64,000 nt of DNA from Clostridiales bacterium (GTDB lineage Bacteria > Bacillota > Desulfotomaculia > Desulfotomaculales > VENG01), in contig JAIPEW010000007.1 of NCBI GenBank assembly GCA_021736985.1, positions 32,229 to 96,228 of the forward strand. Reading direction: 5' to 3'. Below, one piece after another: positions 8,913 to 19,163 of the stretch. A program made the translations under genes and the position numbers. Every line of letters begins with the position of its first letter. The stretch's first letter is position 1. Below the pieces are notes generated by a model, which made no database searches, was not told the origin of the DNA, and saw nothing but the letters and a program-made list of their open reading frames with translations.

Positions 8913-9499
8913 ATTTTCCCTCCATCCCCTTTATAGTTTTTAAAACCCAACCCCTGAGACGACTTTGTCAAAAACTACAATTACATTAAATAAACTAGAT
9001 ATCACCTCCATTAGAAATTAAACTCTTTTTAACAATTTAAATACAATCTCACATATCATTGAACAGTTTTTTATTTTTATAGTAATACATTCGTAATAAT
9101 CTAAACTTTAACCTCTTTACATCTAATGTTTTTTGCGTAATATTGCATGCAGGTTGCATTTTTTCCAAGTTCAAATTTCTCAAATGTTTTTGTTTTTTAA
9201 AAAATCACAAAATTGATAACATTGAGAGCATTGTTTATTCTTTATATTTGTTATATAAATAGCACTTTCAGTTGTAAACCGTCATATTATGTTATATTTT
9301 GTTTTAAAAAGAATATTATGTTATTGGTGATAATACAAAAAAGATTACTTTACCTGATTGATAACATTTTACTAATATCTTTTTTTTGCTATAATAAGAT
9401 ATAGATAAGTAGACAATCAATTATGGCAATATTTTGTTTTTTACATTTATCGAATTTGTTTGTATATTAAACCACGACAAAAAAACGGAGGTATATATT
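8913..9499. other. A/T-rich divergent intergenic region between dctP and the Lrp-type regulator
   Basis: 587 bases with no convincing gene. It must hold the promoters and operators of both the minus-strand TRAP/por operon and the plus-strand regulator. Near 9001 there is a ribosome-site-like GGAGGTGAT on the minus strand, but no open frame follows. A plus-strand promoter candidate lies at 9367-9395. No RNA family was recognised. Confidence 0.7.
9367..9395 (+). promoter_or_regulatory. candidate sigma-A promoter of the Lrp-type regulator
   Basis: A perfect TATAAT lies at 9390-9395, 17 bases after a weak TTTTAC at 9367-9372. It sits about 105 bases before the TTG start at 9500. The poor -35 makes this tentative. 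Confidence 0.4.
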
Positions 9500-9997
9500 T
9501 TGAGTGATGTTAAAGACATGTACCCCAAAATAGAAGATGTAGATCAGAATATAATGGATGATATAGATATAAAAATACTAAACTTGCTATCTTTTAATGG
9601 AAGAATGAGTTATGCAGAAATATCACGACATGTTAACATTTCCAGGATGGCTGTAAGAGACAGGGTAATAAACCTGGAGGAAAAAGGGATAATTCAGAAG
9701 TTTTCCGTATTAGTAGACGCTCGTAAAATTGGCTATAATGTTTCTGTTTTTCTATTGATTAAGGTAAAACCCAAATTACTTGAAAGAGTTGCTCAAATAG
9801 TTTCTAAACTTCCCAATATAGTTGTTGTCTATTCTTCTACAGGATTAAATGCTTTACACGTACATGGTTTCGTGGAAGATACTGTTGCTCTGGAGCAATT
9901 TATACAAAATGAAATATATTCAATAGAAGGTGTAATTGAAGTAGAATCAAACTTATTGTTAAAAAGATATAAAAGTGAAAGAATGATTTTAATATAA
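9500..9997 (+). CDS. Lrp/AsnC family transcriptional regulator
   Basis: The 165-residue regulator has an N-terminal helix-turn-helix (DIKILNLLSFNGRMSYAEIS then SRMAVRDRVINLEEKGII) and a C-terminal RAM/AsnC effector-binding ferredoxin-like fold. I chose the TTG at 9500 because CGGAGGT lies directly upstream. An upstream in-frame ATG at 9434 would add 22 hydrophobic residues not expected in the family. It is divergent from the TRAP/por operon, so control of that operon by an amino or oxo acid is a reasonable inference. Confidence 0.88.
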   Translation: MSDVKDMYPKIEDVDQNIMDDIDIKILNLLSFNGRMSYAEISRHVNISRMAVRDRVINLEEKGIIQKFSVLVDARKIGYNVSVFLLIKVKPKLLERVAQIVSKLPNIVVVYSSTGLNALHVHGFVEDTVALEQFIQNEIYSIEGVIEVESNLLLKRYKSERMILI

Positions 9998-10013
9998 ACT
10001 AGTATAAAAAACA

Positions 10014-10049
10014 AAAAAATAAGCTGGGAAGTTCACCAGCTTATTTTTT
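10014..10049. terminator. bidirectional terminator between the Lrp-type gene and cysK
   Basis: The arms AAAAAATAAGCTGG and CCAGCTTATTTTTT pair perfectly over 14 bases around an 8-base loop. A/T runs on both sides serve both convergent genes. Confidence 0.85.
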
Positions 10050-10083
10050 AATTAAATAGATATTTAATTTTATCTAAAATACA

Positions 10084-10998
10084 TTACTTAAATAATGAAG
10101 CAGAAAGATACCTTTCACCTGTATCAGTAAATATTACTGCTGCCAGCTTGCCTTTATTTTCTTCTCTAGTTGCTATTTTTAATGCAGCCCACATTGCTGC
10201 ACCTGAAGAAATACCCACTAAAATACCTTCTTCCCGGGCCAGTTTGCGGGAAGTTTCTGCTGCATCATCACCCTTAACCGGTATAATTTCATCAAGGATT
10301 GTCCTATCCAAAATTTCTGGAACAAAACCAGCACCTATACCTTGAATTGAATGCGGGCCCGCCTCACCCCCTGAAAGTACTGCAGACTCTGCAGGTTCAA
10401 CTCCTATTACTTGCACTGAAGATTTTTTTTCTTTTAAATAACTGCCTGTTCCGGTAATTGTACCACCGGTACCGATTCCACAAACAATTATATCCACTTC
10501 TCCCCCGGTTTCTTCCCAAATTTCGGGCCCGGTAGTCTCCCTGTGCGCGCGGGGATTGGATGGATTAGTAAATTGCCCGGGAATAAAAGAACCGGGAATC
10601 TCCGCGGCAATTTCTTCTGCTTTTTCTACTGCCCCTTTTACCCCCTCACCTGCAGGAGTCAATACAATCTCGGCCCCGTAAGCTTTTAAAAGCTGCTGCC
10701 TTTCTTTGCTCATGTTTTCTGGAATAGTAATTATACAGCGGTATCCCCGGACTGTGCAAACCATGGCAAGCCCGATCCCTGTGTTTCCACTTGTAGGCTC
10801 AATTACTGTGCCGCCCGGTTTTAATTTTCCGCTGTTTTCTGCTTCTTCTACCATTGCCAGTGCAGCACGGTCTTTTGTACTTCCACAGGGATTAAAAAAT
10901 TCTAATTTAGCTGCAATATTTCCCGGTAAATCCCTTGTTATTTTGTTTAATTTTAAAAGGGGAGTACTCCCAATTGTATCTGTCAAGTTATAATACAA
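10084..10998 (-). CDS. cysK: cysteine synthase (O-acetylserine sulfhydrylase), PLP enzyme
   Basis: The 304-residue fold-type II PLP enzyme converts O-acetylserine and sulfide to cysteine. The PLP lysine is in NPCGSTKDRAAL, the substrate loop is PTSGNTGIGLAMV, and the phosphate-binding loop is GIGTGGTITGTG; all are canonical. The reading begins at TTG (10998) after a GGTGAT site. It stands alone, with no cysE beside it, so the exact acceptor (O-acetylserine or O-phosphoserine) is not certain. Confidence 0.92.
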   Translation of the reverse strand: MYYNLTDTIGSTPLLKLNKITRDLPGNIAAKLEFFNPCGSTKDRAALAMVEEAENSGKLKPGGTVIEPTSGNTGIGLAMVCTVRGYRCIITIPENMSKERQQLLKAYGAEIVLTPAGEGVKGAVEKAEEIAAEIPGSFIPGQFTNPSNPRAHRETTGPEIWEETGGEVDIIVCGIGTGGTITGTGSYLKEKKSSVQVIGVEPAESAVLSGGEAGPHSIQGIGAGFVPEILDRTILDEIIPVKGDDAAETSRKLAREEGILVGISSGAAMWAALKIATREENKGKLAAVIFTDTGERYLSASLFK

Positions 10999-11344
10999 AT
11001 AATATCACCAGCCTTAAAATATTTAAATTTTACCTTAAAAATATAGATACAGCAATATTATACCATTAGCTGCCTTTTTAAGGCGAACCCCCCCAACTTC
11101 TTGCCCGGCCGGTTGCCAGAAAAGTTATGAGCAAAAAGCTCGTGGGCATTTAATTTGAAAACTCTGGTTTAAAACGCAAAAACACTAACTTAGGAGGGGC
11201 AGAGGTTTTCCGGGAAATCTCCCGACAGAAAACACCGGCCTCACCAACAACCTGGAAAGCTTTTATGTTTTCTTGTAGATAAAAAAGATTATAATAAAAG
11301 CCCGTATCCCTGCTTGTAAGCAGAAGATACGGGCCCGTAAAAAT
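10999..11344. other. intergenic region before the Mo/W transporter operon end
   Basis: 346 bases without a supported gene. The left part holds a TATAAT on the minus strand (11057-11062) that may serve cysK. The middle (about 11199-11248) has a G/C-rich imperfect palindrome containing ACCGGCCTC, which resembles the ends of the repeat family seen at 20.7, 45.6, 46.5 and 63.5 kb. The right part is the terminator at 11301-11333. Confidence 0.6.
11301..11333 (-). terminator. terminator of the Mo/W ABC transporter operon
   Basis: CCCGTATC pairs with GATACGGG around an inner CTGCTT/AAGCAG stem. On the minus strand it is followed by a T-rich tract ending in six T. It ends transcription after the ATPase gene. 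Confidence 0.85.
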
Positions 11345-12394
11345 TTACACTGCGCATTTCTCTATTAAATGAACTGAAGAACTCTTAAAGCCAACCCATA
11401 AATTATCACCAACTGAAATAGACATTTCATGTACAGCCTGTGAATTTAAGCTGCATATTAAGGGAACTCCTATATCAATAATTAACTTATAAATAACTCC
11501 ATGGTTTATAACATCTAACACTTTTCCTTCAAATTTATTTTGAAATTTACCGTCAATCAGGTCCTTAGAAACAACAACCTCTTCAGGGCGGACAACAACT
11601 TTAACCTTCCCTTTACTCCTAGCAGAAGCAAGCAAACTCACACCTTCAGCCAGGCTTACTTCATCTTCGTTTACATGTCCTTCAAAAATGTTTTCTATAC
11701 CTACAAACTTCGCTACAAAATCTGTTTGCGGCCTGTAGAATATCTCCTCCGGCGTACCTACCTGTATGAGTTTTCCATCATACATCACACCTATACGGTC
11801 TGCCAGATACATTGCCTCATTAAAATCATGAGTTACATGAACTGTTGTTGTCTTTAATGTCTGGTGTATTTTTTTTAATTCCTGCTGAAATTTTTCTTTT
11901 GAGCGCGGGTCCAGGGCACTTAACGGTTCGTCCAGCAAAAGAATTTTTGGTGAGACAATTAAAGCCCTTGCCAGTGCAGTTCTCTGCTGCTCCCCACCAC
12001 TCAGCGTACTCGGGTAACGGTTTAGCAATTGTTCAATACCTAGCAATTGAATCATTTGCTCAAGCTTGCTTTGAATCTCATTTACAGGAATTTTTTTTAT
12101 CTTAGCCCCGAAAACTATATTTTCCTTAACCGTTAAATGTGGAAAAAGAGCATAGTCCTGATAAACAAAGCCTATTTCCCTGTGCTCTGGATATAGAGAA
12201 AGCAAATTATGGTCTTTAAATAAAATTCTCCCCTGTTCCGGGTAATACATGCCTGCAATTGTCTCTAAAACAACTGTTTTGCCAGTACCCGTAGGGCCTA
12301 AAATTACAAAGTATTCTCCGTTATTAATCTCTAAACTTAAATTTTTTAATTGAAAATCACCAAGCTGTTTATATACTTTCTCCATCTTCAGCAA
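11345..12394 (-). CDS. molybdate/tungstate-type ABC transporter ATP-binding protein
   Basis: The 349-residue ATPase has Walker A GPTGTGKT, ABC signature LSGGEQQRTALARAL, Walker B ILLLDEPLSAL and a switch histidine in VHVTHD. The C-terminal 110 residues form a TOBE-like regulatory domain (VVVRPEEVVV). It powers the importer with the permease and two binding proteins immediately upstream. Oxyanion specificity is inferred from those binding proteins. Last gene of the four-gene operon, followed by a terminator. Confidence 0.9.
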   Translation of the reverse strand: MLKMEKVYKQLGDFQLKNLSLEINNGEYFVILGPTGTGKTVVLETIAGMYYPEQGRILFKDHNLLSLYPEHREIGFVYQDYALFPHLTVKENIVFGAKIKKIPVNEIQSKLEQMIQLLGIEQLLNRYPSTLSGGEQQRTALARALIVSPKILLLDEPLSALDPRSKEKFQQELKKIHQTLKTTTVHVTHDFNEAMYLADRIGVMYDGKLIQVGTPEEIFYRPQTDFVAKFVGIENIFEGHVNEDEVSLAEGVSLLASARSKGKVKVVVRPEEVVVSKDLIDGKFQNKFEGKVLDVINHGVIYKLIIDIGVPLICSLNSQAVHEMSISVGDNLWVGFKSSSVHLIEKCAV

Positions 12395-12424
12395 AGCTGA
12401 AAACCTCCTCTAGAAATACCCGTA

Positions 12425-13243
12425 TCAATAAACTGGTTTAAAACCATGTTTTTTATAAATTTTTTCTCCTTCTTCATTAGTGACAAAATCAACAAATTTC
12501 TTTGCAAGCTCTTTTTTATCAGACCCCGAAACTACACAGGCAGGAATTGTCTTTATTTTATTTTTTTCTTTATCAATATTTACAAAGTTAACTTTTTTAA
12601 CCCCTGCAACATTCTCTCTCCAGACAATTGATGCATCAGCTTGTTTCATCGTTAGATATACAACCAGTTCATTTACAGTAGGACTTTCTGCAATTACATT
12701 TTTACTAACTTCTTTCTGAATATTGTTTTCTTTGAGAATTTTTTGAGCTAATTTCCCAACAGCACATGCTGATTCATCACCTAAAACGATTTTTACTCCA
12801 TCTTTGGCCAGGTCTTCCAGGCTGTCTATGTTTGCAGGATTTCCCTCAGAAACTCCTATTACTGGAATATGATAGGCTACATCTTTGCCGTATTCTACTA
12901 AGTCCTTATCAACTGCTTCCTGGTAATAATATTTTGCCCCGGAGACATAAACATCACCTTCTCCGCTTATTTCAAGCTGGCTCAGGTTTTGTGCTGATCC
13001 TGCATATGAATAATCTATTCTAACTCCGTACTTTTCTTCAAACAATTTTCCTATATCATCCATCGGTTTTCTCAATCCTGCACCACTGTAAACATGCAGA
13101 GATTCTTTTACTTCATTCTTACTTTGATCACTTTTCTCTTCAGCATTGTCACTTGAATTATTACTGCCAGCACCACAACCTGCCAGTATTATACAAATTG
13201 CTGCTATCAGGGAAATTAGAATAAATAACCTTTTACCAAACAT
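12425..13243 (-). CDS. molybdate/tungstate-type solute-binding lipoprotein, second copy
   Basis: The 272-residue protein has a lipoprotein signal (LAGC lipobox near residue 22). The ModA/WtpA-like body carries HVYSGAGLRKPMDDI, DYSYAGSAQNL and GDESACAVGKLA. The SGAGLRKP and YAGSA segments are oxyanion-contacting regions in this family. It lies between permease and ATPase and is a close paralogue of 14105-14914. The two may differ in affinity or in Mo/W preference. Confidence 0.88.
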   Translation of the reverse strand: MFGKRLFILISLIAAICIILAGCGAGSNNSSDNAEEKSDQSKNEVKESLHVYSGAGLRKPMDDIGKLFEEKYGVRIDYSYAGSAQNLSQLEISGEGDVYVSGAKYYYQEAVDKDLVEYGKDVAYHIPVIGVSEGNPANIDSLEDLAKDGVKIVLGDESACAVGKLAQKILKENNIQKEVSKNVIAESPTVNELVVYLTMKQADASIVWRENVAGVKKVNFVNIDKEKNKIKTIPACVVSGSDKKELAKKFVDFVTNEEGEKIYKKHGFKPVY

Positions 13244-13267
13244 TACAACACCTTCTTAATTTATAAA

Positions 13268-14080
13268 CTATATCCCGGTACGTGAATGCTCCGTACCTCC
13301 TCCGAAATACTGAAAAACAAACAGAGATACCAGGGATATGATTATTAATATAGTTGCTGACGCCATGGCAAGTTCAAGATCACCTGTAGACATATTTAAA
13401 AATAACGATATTGGAAGAGTTTCAGTTCTCATCCGGGTAGCACCTGCCAGCATAAGGGCAGCACCAAATTCTCCGATAGCACGGGCCCAGGTTATAATTA
13501 TTCCTGCCACCAGCCCGTTTTTAGCCAGCGGAAGCGTGACTTTAAAAAAAGACTGAACTTTATTGCATCCCAGGGTACGGGCAACAAACTCAAGCCTCGG
13601 ATCAATGTTTTCTATAGTTGTTTTCAGGACTCTCAACATATATGGTACATTCACAAAAAATTGGGCCAAAATAATCCCGTTTATTGTAAAGACAAAATCC
13701 AGTCCAATGCCTGATAAGAAATTACCAAAACAAGAATTTCCGAAGAGAATCAATAATGCAACCCCTGCCACAATAGGCGGCAGAGCCATGGGAATTTCCA
13801 GGATAGAATTTACCAATTTTTGACCCGGAAAACTTAAACGCGCCATTCCATACGCAATAGGAAGAGACAAAATTATACATAATAATGTGGAGACTACAGA
13901 AGTATAAAGGCTTAGTTTTATAGCAAATTGGATTTCTTTAATCTGGATACTGGTAGCAAAACTAGGTATCCCTTTTATTAATACCATGGAAATAGTACCA
14001 ACAATAAACGCTGTAAGCAGCGCTATACAAACAGAAACAACTGCAGTAAAAACTGCATTCATGCTGTTATTATTCTTCAT
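13268..14080 (-). CDS. molybdate/tungstate-type ABC transporter permease (ModB/CysW family)
   Basis: The 270-residue protein has about six membrane segments. It carries the EAA-type coupling motif GCNKVQSFFKVTLPLAKNGL followed by ARAIGEFGAALMLAG, typical of molybdate/sulfate permeases. It sits between the two binding protein genes. The spacing of about 25 bases on each side indicates one transcript. Confidence 0.92.
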   Translation of the reverse strand: MKNNNSMNAVFTAVVSVCIALLTAFIVGTISMVLIKGIPSFATSIQIKEIQFAIKLSLYTSVVSTLLCIILSLPIAYGMARLSFPGQKLVNSILEIPMALPPIVAGVALLILFGNSCFGNFLSGIGLDFVFTINGIILAQFFVNVPYMLRVLKTTIENIDPRLEFVARTLGCNKVQSFFKVTLPLAKNGLVAGIIITWARAIGEFGAALMLAGATRMRTETLPISLFLNMSTGDLELAMASATILIIISLVSLFVFQYFGGGTEHSRTGI

Positions 14081-14104
14081 ATCCCGGCAACACTTCCTTT
14101 ATAT

Positions 14105-14914
14105 CTATTGAACTGGTTTAAAGCCGTGTTTTTCGTAAATCTGTTTTCCTTCTTTAGATGCTACAAAATCAACAAACTTTCTGGCCATTTCCTTATTATC
14201 AGATTTTACAGCCGCACATGCTGGAATAGTTTTAATCTTATTCTTTTCTTCAGCTATCTCTACAATTTCCACATCTTCCACGTTTGCAATATTATCTTCC
14301 CATACCAGTGAAGCTTCTCCCTGCTTCATGGTCAAATATACAACCAGTTCATTTACAGTTGCAGCCTTGGCAACAACATTTTTAGCAACATCTTCCTGTA
14401 TATTATTATCCTTTAGTATTTTCTGGGCTAACCTACCTATAGCACATGCAGATTCATCCCCCAGAACTACTTTTACTCCATCTTTTGTTAGGTCTTCTAA
14501 ACTCTGAATACCTGCCGGGTTACCCTCGGGCACTCCTATTACAGGTATATGGTAAGCAACGTTTTTCTCATAATCAACAAGCCCGTCTTCCTTAGCTTTT
14601 TCAAAATAATATTTTGCACCAGGCACATATACATCACCCTTGCTGCTCAGTTTCAGCTGGTTCAAGCACTGGGCAGAACCGGCATAAGAAAATTCGATTT
14701 TCACCCCGTACTTCTCTTCAAAAAGTGCTCCTATATCATCCATCGGTTTTCTGAGCCCGGCTCCGCTGAATACATGCAGTGATTTAACTTCACCCTGCCC
14801 CTGTTCTTTATCGCTGCTTCCTGAATCTTCGCTGCCGCTTGTACCACACCCGGTCAAAATTAAAAGACTTGATAGCATAATCACCAATAAAACTACAACT
14901 CTTTTTCTTAACAT
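14105..14914 (-). CDS. molybdate/tungstate-type solute-binding lipoprotein, first copy
   Basis: The 269-residue lipoprotein (LTGC lipobox near residue 22) has the same motif set as its paralogue: HVFSGAGLRKPMDDI, FSYAGSAQCL and GDESACAIGRLA. A strong AGGAAAGGGG precedes the ATG. It is the first gene of the ABC operon. ModA-, WtpA- and TupA-type proteins are hard to separate by eye, so molybdate and tungstate both remain possible cargo. Confidence 0.88.
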   Translation of the reverse strand: MLRKRVVVLLVIMLSSLLILTGCGTSGSEDSGSSDKEQGQGEVKSLHVFSGAGLRKPMDDIGALFEEKYGVKIEFSYAGSAQCLNQLKLSSKGDVYVPGAKYYFEKAKEDGLVDYEKNVAYHIPVIGVPEGNPAGIQSLEDLTKDGVKVVLGDESACAIGRLAQKILKDNNIQEDVAKNVVAKAATVNELVVYLTMKQGEASLVWEDNIANVEDVEIVEIAEEKNKIKTIPACAAVKSDNKEMARKFVDFVASKEGKQIYEKHGFKPVQ

Positions 14915-14994
14915 TAATATGACCCCTTTCCTACTAACTAACTAATAATAAAAAAGCATGTTAACCCGGCAGACCGGTATTTTTAAGGGCTTCT

Positions 14995-15013
14995 CCGGGG
15001 CACTTAGCCCCGG
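14995..15013. terminator. G/C-rich hairpin between the DUF364 gene and the ABC operon
   Basis: CCGGGGC and GCCCCGG pair around ACTTA. Only a weak T-rich stretch follows on the plus strand and none on the minus strand. It may be a weak terminator or an mRNA processing site between the two minus-strand units. Confidence 0.4.
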
Positions 15014-15125
15014 CTTTATTTTCTGTTGAATCAACATCACAAATCCCGTAAATTAACCGGTCATAGAAAACATAAAAACAAACCGGGAATAACTGGTTAA
15101 TCAAGTTATCATGCTTTACCTAAAC

Positions 15126-15905
15126 TTAATGACCGCAATAGCAATATTGCCTGCAGCCGGTAAAAAAAGCAATGCCAGACACTGTAACACCGTAAAAAAC
15201 TACCGGCTTATCTTTAATCAAGGAGCGATATGTATTATTTACCATAGTACTTCCAGTAGCAAAAATAATATTGCTCCACTTAATAGCTTCTTCAGTGTTA
15301 TCAGCGTGTTCAATTATAACACCATATTTTCTGCGCCCCAGGTTATCAGGATCAAGGTCTGTAACCCGGATAGAATAATTGCGGGCAAGATAATCAACCA
15401 TGGCAGGCTGTAAACCTACAAAAGCAATACGTGGATCAGGACAAATATCAACTACGTACTTCACCAGGTTACGTGCACATACTTCGGGTTCTTCATCCTT
15501 GCAGTGTACTGAACAATCTACCCATCCTAAGTGCCTTAATACAGCATTAATACAAGCGATAAATATTGCCCGTTCAAAATTATCTTTTAGTTCTAACCCT
15601 AATACGTCTCTAATTGTACCGTTAAAATCTCCCGGCATATCAGTAAATGCCTGCCCGATTGAATTAAGAAAACGGGCTTCAATCATTACTTCTCTTCCTT
15701 TAACCAGGGGAAAATCTTTTCTTTCTGGATTACCAATAGATTCCTGCGGTGCAAGAGTGCGCGCTGAAATTATATGTACCTCACGATCCAACAGCCCGTA
15801 TTCGTCTGCAATTTGTTGAAGTGCTTCCTGCAAATTTTCATAGCTTAAATCTTCAAGCTTGATACTGCGATAATATTTCTGTCCGTTACCAGGTATAAGT
15901 AACAC
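15126..15905 (-). CDS. DUF364 (putative heavy-metal chelation) family protein
   Basis: The 259-residue protein matches the DUF4213/DUF364 arrangement. It has an N-terminal alpha/beta domain (about 1-95) and a C-terminal Rossmann-like part with AFVGLQPAMVDYLA, LDPDNLGR and IFATGSTMVNNTY. Such proteins are often encoded with molybdenum/tungsten transport genes; the biochemical role is not established. It ends in a Cys/His tail (CRQYCYCGH). Its expression appears controlled by the two riboswitch-terminator units upstream. The GTG start is uncertain because it lies very close to the AAAGGAG site. Confidence 0.8.
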   Translation of the reverse strand: MLLIPGNGQKYYRSIKLEDLSYENLQEALQQIADEYGLLDREVHIISARTLAPQESIGNPERKDFPLVKGREVMIEARFLNSIGQAFTDMPGDFNGTIRDVLGLELKDNFERAIFIACINAVLRHLGWVDCSVHCKDEEPEVCARNLVKYVVDICPDPRIAFVGLQPAMVDYLARNYSIRVTDLDPDNLGRRKYGVIIEHADNTEEAIKWSNIIFATGSTMVNNTYRSLIKDKPVVFYGVTVSGIAFFTGCRQYCYCGH

Positions 15906-16023
15906 TCCTTTCTTATTTAACTTATAAACTCTTTTGTTTCAGGACTACCGACCCTCATCCGTTTACCTAAAATTTTCATTCTCCGTTGTGGATCACAACC
16001 CCATAGGCATCTAATTAAAAAAA

Positions 16024-16041
16024 CCGGAGTTTTAACTCCGG
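16024..16041 (-). terminator. intrinsic terminator of riboswitch unit 2
   Basis: CCGGAGTT and AACTCCGG form a perfect 8-base stem with a 2-base loop, followed on the minus strand by seven T. It lies about 40 bases downstream of the second aptamer and before the DUF364 gene. Confidence 0.85.
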
Positions 16042-16079
16042 CAGAAAAAAGCAACGGCTATACCGCTAACAGCAAGTAA

Positions 16080-16178
16080 AGCCTGCTCCTTTCCAACCGG
16101 GAGGCATAAAGGTTTCCCCGTATACCCTATCGTTCACGTACCATACTTAACAAGCTTAGGCAGCATGAATCGGAGCAA
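16080..16178 (-). promoter_or_regulatory. Moco-family riboswitch, downstream (short) copy
   Basis: Read on the minus strand, the element has GCTCCGA, then TGCCTAAG, GGGGAAACC, TGCCTCCCG and GGAAAGGAGC in that order, and the first and last blocks pair. The same blocks occur in the copies at 16262-16386 and 24283-24419, each followed by a terminator and near Mo/W genes. This matches what I know of the Moco RNA motif. This copy is about 30-40 bases shorter than the others in its middle, which may mean a missing stem, as in the tungsten-cofactor (Tuco) variant. Confidence 0.78.
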
Positions 16179-16208
16179 AATATTTTGTTTTACATAACAA
16201 TAAAAAAA

Positions 16209-16246
16209 ACCGGGGCTACATGGCAAAAGCACGTAGGGCCTCCGGT
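16209..16246 (-). terminator. intrinsic terminator of riboswitch unit 1
   Basis: The ACCGG/CCGGT outer stem and CTAC/GTAG inner stem are followed on the minus strand by eight T. It sits just downstream of the first aptamer and upstream of the second. Confidence 0.75.
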
Positions 16247-16261
16247 TTTCTGCCGGGATAT

Positions 16262-16386
16262 TCCTACTCCTTTCCACCACGGGGGGCAAGCCAGTTTCCC
16301 GACCGCCGTTTGCCAGGTTTTATAACACCCGGCGCGGCTGAACACCATAGATATTGTTTCCTTAGGCAGTATCAGCTCGGAGCGCA
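16262..16386 (-). promoter_or_regulatory. Moco-family riboswitch, upstream (long) copy
   Basis: On the minus strand: GCTCCGAG, CTGCCTAAGG, GGGAAACTGG, TGCCCCCCG and GGAAAGGAG. The shared order and near-identity of these blocks with the two other copies, plus compensating flanking stems, identify the family. The extra middle section contains a G/C-rich arm (GCCG/CGGC and CCGGGT/ACCTGG). It is the first of two tandem aptamers in the DUF364 leader. Confidence 0.78.
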
Positions 16387-16490
16387 TATTTTAATTTTGT
16401 AAAATTTAGCTTCTATAAAACTTATTAAATTCCTTTAAAAAGCACCAACTTTTTTCTTTCCACATATCCTGTAAAAAAGGAGGGAGTATT

Positions 16491-16811
16491 TTGCAGCTTT
16501 ATTTATTTGGCTCCGTTGCCAGAAATACTCATAATACGGATAGTGATATTGATATTATTGCCTTTAATGCTTATGGTATGCCTTTCAGGCAATTTGCAAA
16601 AAAACTCAGTAAGCATGCACTTGAAGCCGGGGGAAAACTGGATTTATTTGTGCCAGGCTTTAATAGGCTTAATGCTGTATATGATCCCGGCAGGGTAATT
16701 TTTTTATCTTCCAAGAACTGGCCAAAAATAAAAAAAGAAATGAAACCGATTAAACTAGATGATTTAATTACAATGCTGGAAAAAAAACAACAAAGTATAA
16801 ATCATGCTTAA
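16491..16811 (+). CDS. MNT-type nucleotidyltransferase domain protein
   Basis: This 106-residue minimal nucleotidyltransferase has the catalytic signature LFGSVARNTHNTDSDIDI (GS followed by DxD) at residues 5-22. It starts at TTG 16491 after AAGGAGGG. Stand-alone proteins of this type often act in two-gene MNT/HEPN toxin-antitoxin pairs. No HEPN gene follows, only about 120 bases of non-coding DNA and a terminator. It could be an orphan or a degenerate pair. Confidence 0.75.
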   Translation: MQLYLFGSVARNTHNTDSDIDIIAFNAYGMPFRQFAKKLSKHALEAGGKLDLFVPGFNRLNAVYDPGRVIFLSSKNWPKIKKEMKPIKLDDLITMLEKKQQSINHA

Positions 16812-16893
16812 AAGATTAGATTCCTTTATTTTCAGCTTTTTACGTACCGGCGTGTATCATCTTATAATCACAGCTGGTTTTTACTAAAAAAAA

Positions 16894-16914
16894 CCCCTGT
16901 TTTAGAAACAGGGG
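16894..16914. terminator. bidirectional terminator between the nucleotidyltransferase gene and groEL
   Basis: CCCCTGTTT and AAACAGGGG pair around a 3-base loop, flanked by A8 on the left and T7 on the right. It works in both directions. Confidence 0.92.
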
Positions 16915-16929
16915 TTTTTTTAGTACTTT

Positions 16930-18612
<1,683 letters not shown>

Positions 18613-18622
18613 TTATTTATTA

Positions 18623-18910
18623 TTAACCTTGAACAACGCCTAAGATATCTAACTCGCGCAGAATCAAGTAGTCTTCGTCATTAATTTTCACTTCATTACC
18701 AGCATATTTAGAGAATAAAATTTTATCCCCTTCGTTTAAGTCAATAGTTGCACGCTGCCCGTTATCCAGCAACCTCCCAGGACCTACTGCTACAACCTCG
18801 GCCTCTTGCGGCTTTTCCTGGGCTGTATCCGGCAGTACGATTCCACCCCGGGTTTTTTCTTCCTTTTGTATAGGCTTAGCCACTACCCTATCAGATAAAG
18901 GTCTTATCAA
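18623..18910 (-). CDS. groS: co-chaperonin GroES
   Basis: This 95-residue GroES has the mobile loop [19 protein letters not shown] and VVAVGPG followed by [14 protein letters not shown], all typical. It starts at TTG 18910 after AAAGGAGGGG. It is the cap of the GroEL chamber and the first gene of the operon. The CIRCE operator lies about 37 bases upstream. Confidence 0.98.
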   Translation of the reverse strand: MIRPLSDRVVAKPIQKEEKTRGGIVLPDTAQEKPQEAEVVAVGPGRLLDNGQRATIDLNEGDKILFSKYAGNEVKINDEDYLILRELDILGVVQG

Positions 18911-18946
18911 TTAATACCCCTCCTTTGTATTGTTAGTTCGTTATTG

Positions 18947-18973
18947 TTAGCACTCACTTAGATCGAGTGCTAA
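18947..18973. promoter_or_regulatory. CIRCE operator (HrcA binding site)
   Basis: TTAGCACTC, a 9-base spacer and GAGTGCTAA match the CIRCE consensus exactly. It overlaps the expected transcription start of groESL, so HrcA would repress the operon. Confidence 0.97.
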
Positions 18974-18985
18974 CATCTAGGTAAT

Positions 18986-19014
18986 ATAATATAGAAGGAA
19001 ATAATTAAAAGCAA
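18986..19014 (-). promoter_or_regulatory. sigma-A promoter of groESL
   Basis: On the minus strand, TTGCTT and TATTAT are separated by 17 bases. They sit just upstream of the CIRCE element, so the operator would cover the start point. Confidence 0.7.
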
Positions 19015-19163
19015 ACAATTTCATGTCTAAAATTTGGCCATTTAACACAAATAAATCTCCTGTACTTCCAATTATTCCTTCTATAGCATTATTAAACCCT
19101 TTAATACTCTAACAATATTTTTCCAAATTAATTTGTATTTTATACTATCATTACCATTTTTTT

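Larger units (their letters stand above)
15906..16490. other. long regulatory leader holding two tandem riboswitch/terminator units
   Basis: 585 bases without a gene. On the minus strand, in transcription order: riboswitch 1 (16262-16386), terminator (16209-16246), riboswitch 2 (16080-16178), terminator (16024-16041), then a GTTGTG/CACAAC inverted repeat (15985-15999) before the DUF364 gene. The right end holds the ribosome site of the plus-strand nucleotidyltransferase gene. Confidence 0.8.

Noticed and set aside
9001..9012. Minus-strand GGAGGTGAT as ribosome site of a leader peptide upstream of dctP
   Set aside because: The only nearby start codon is followed immediately by a stop.
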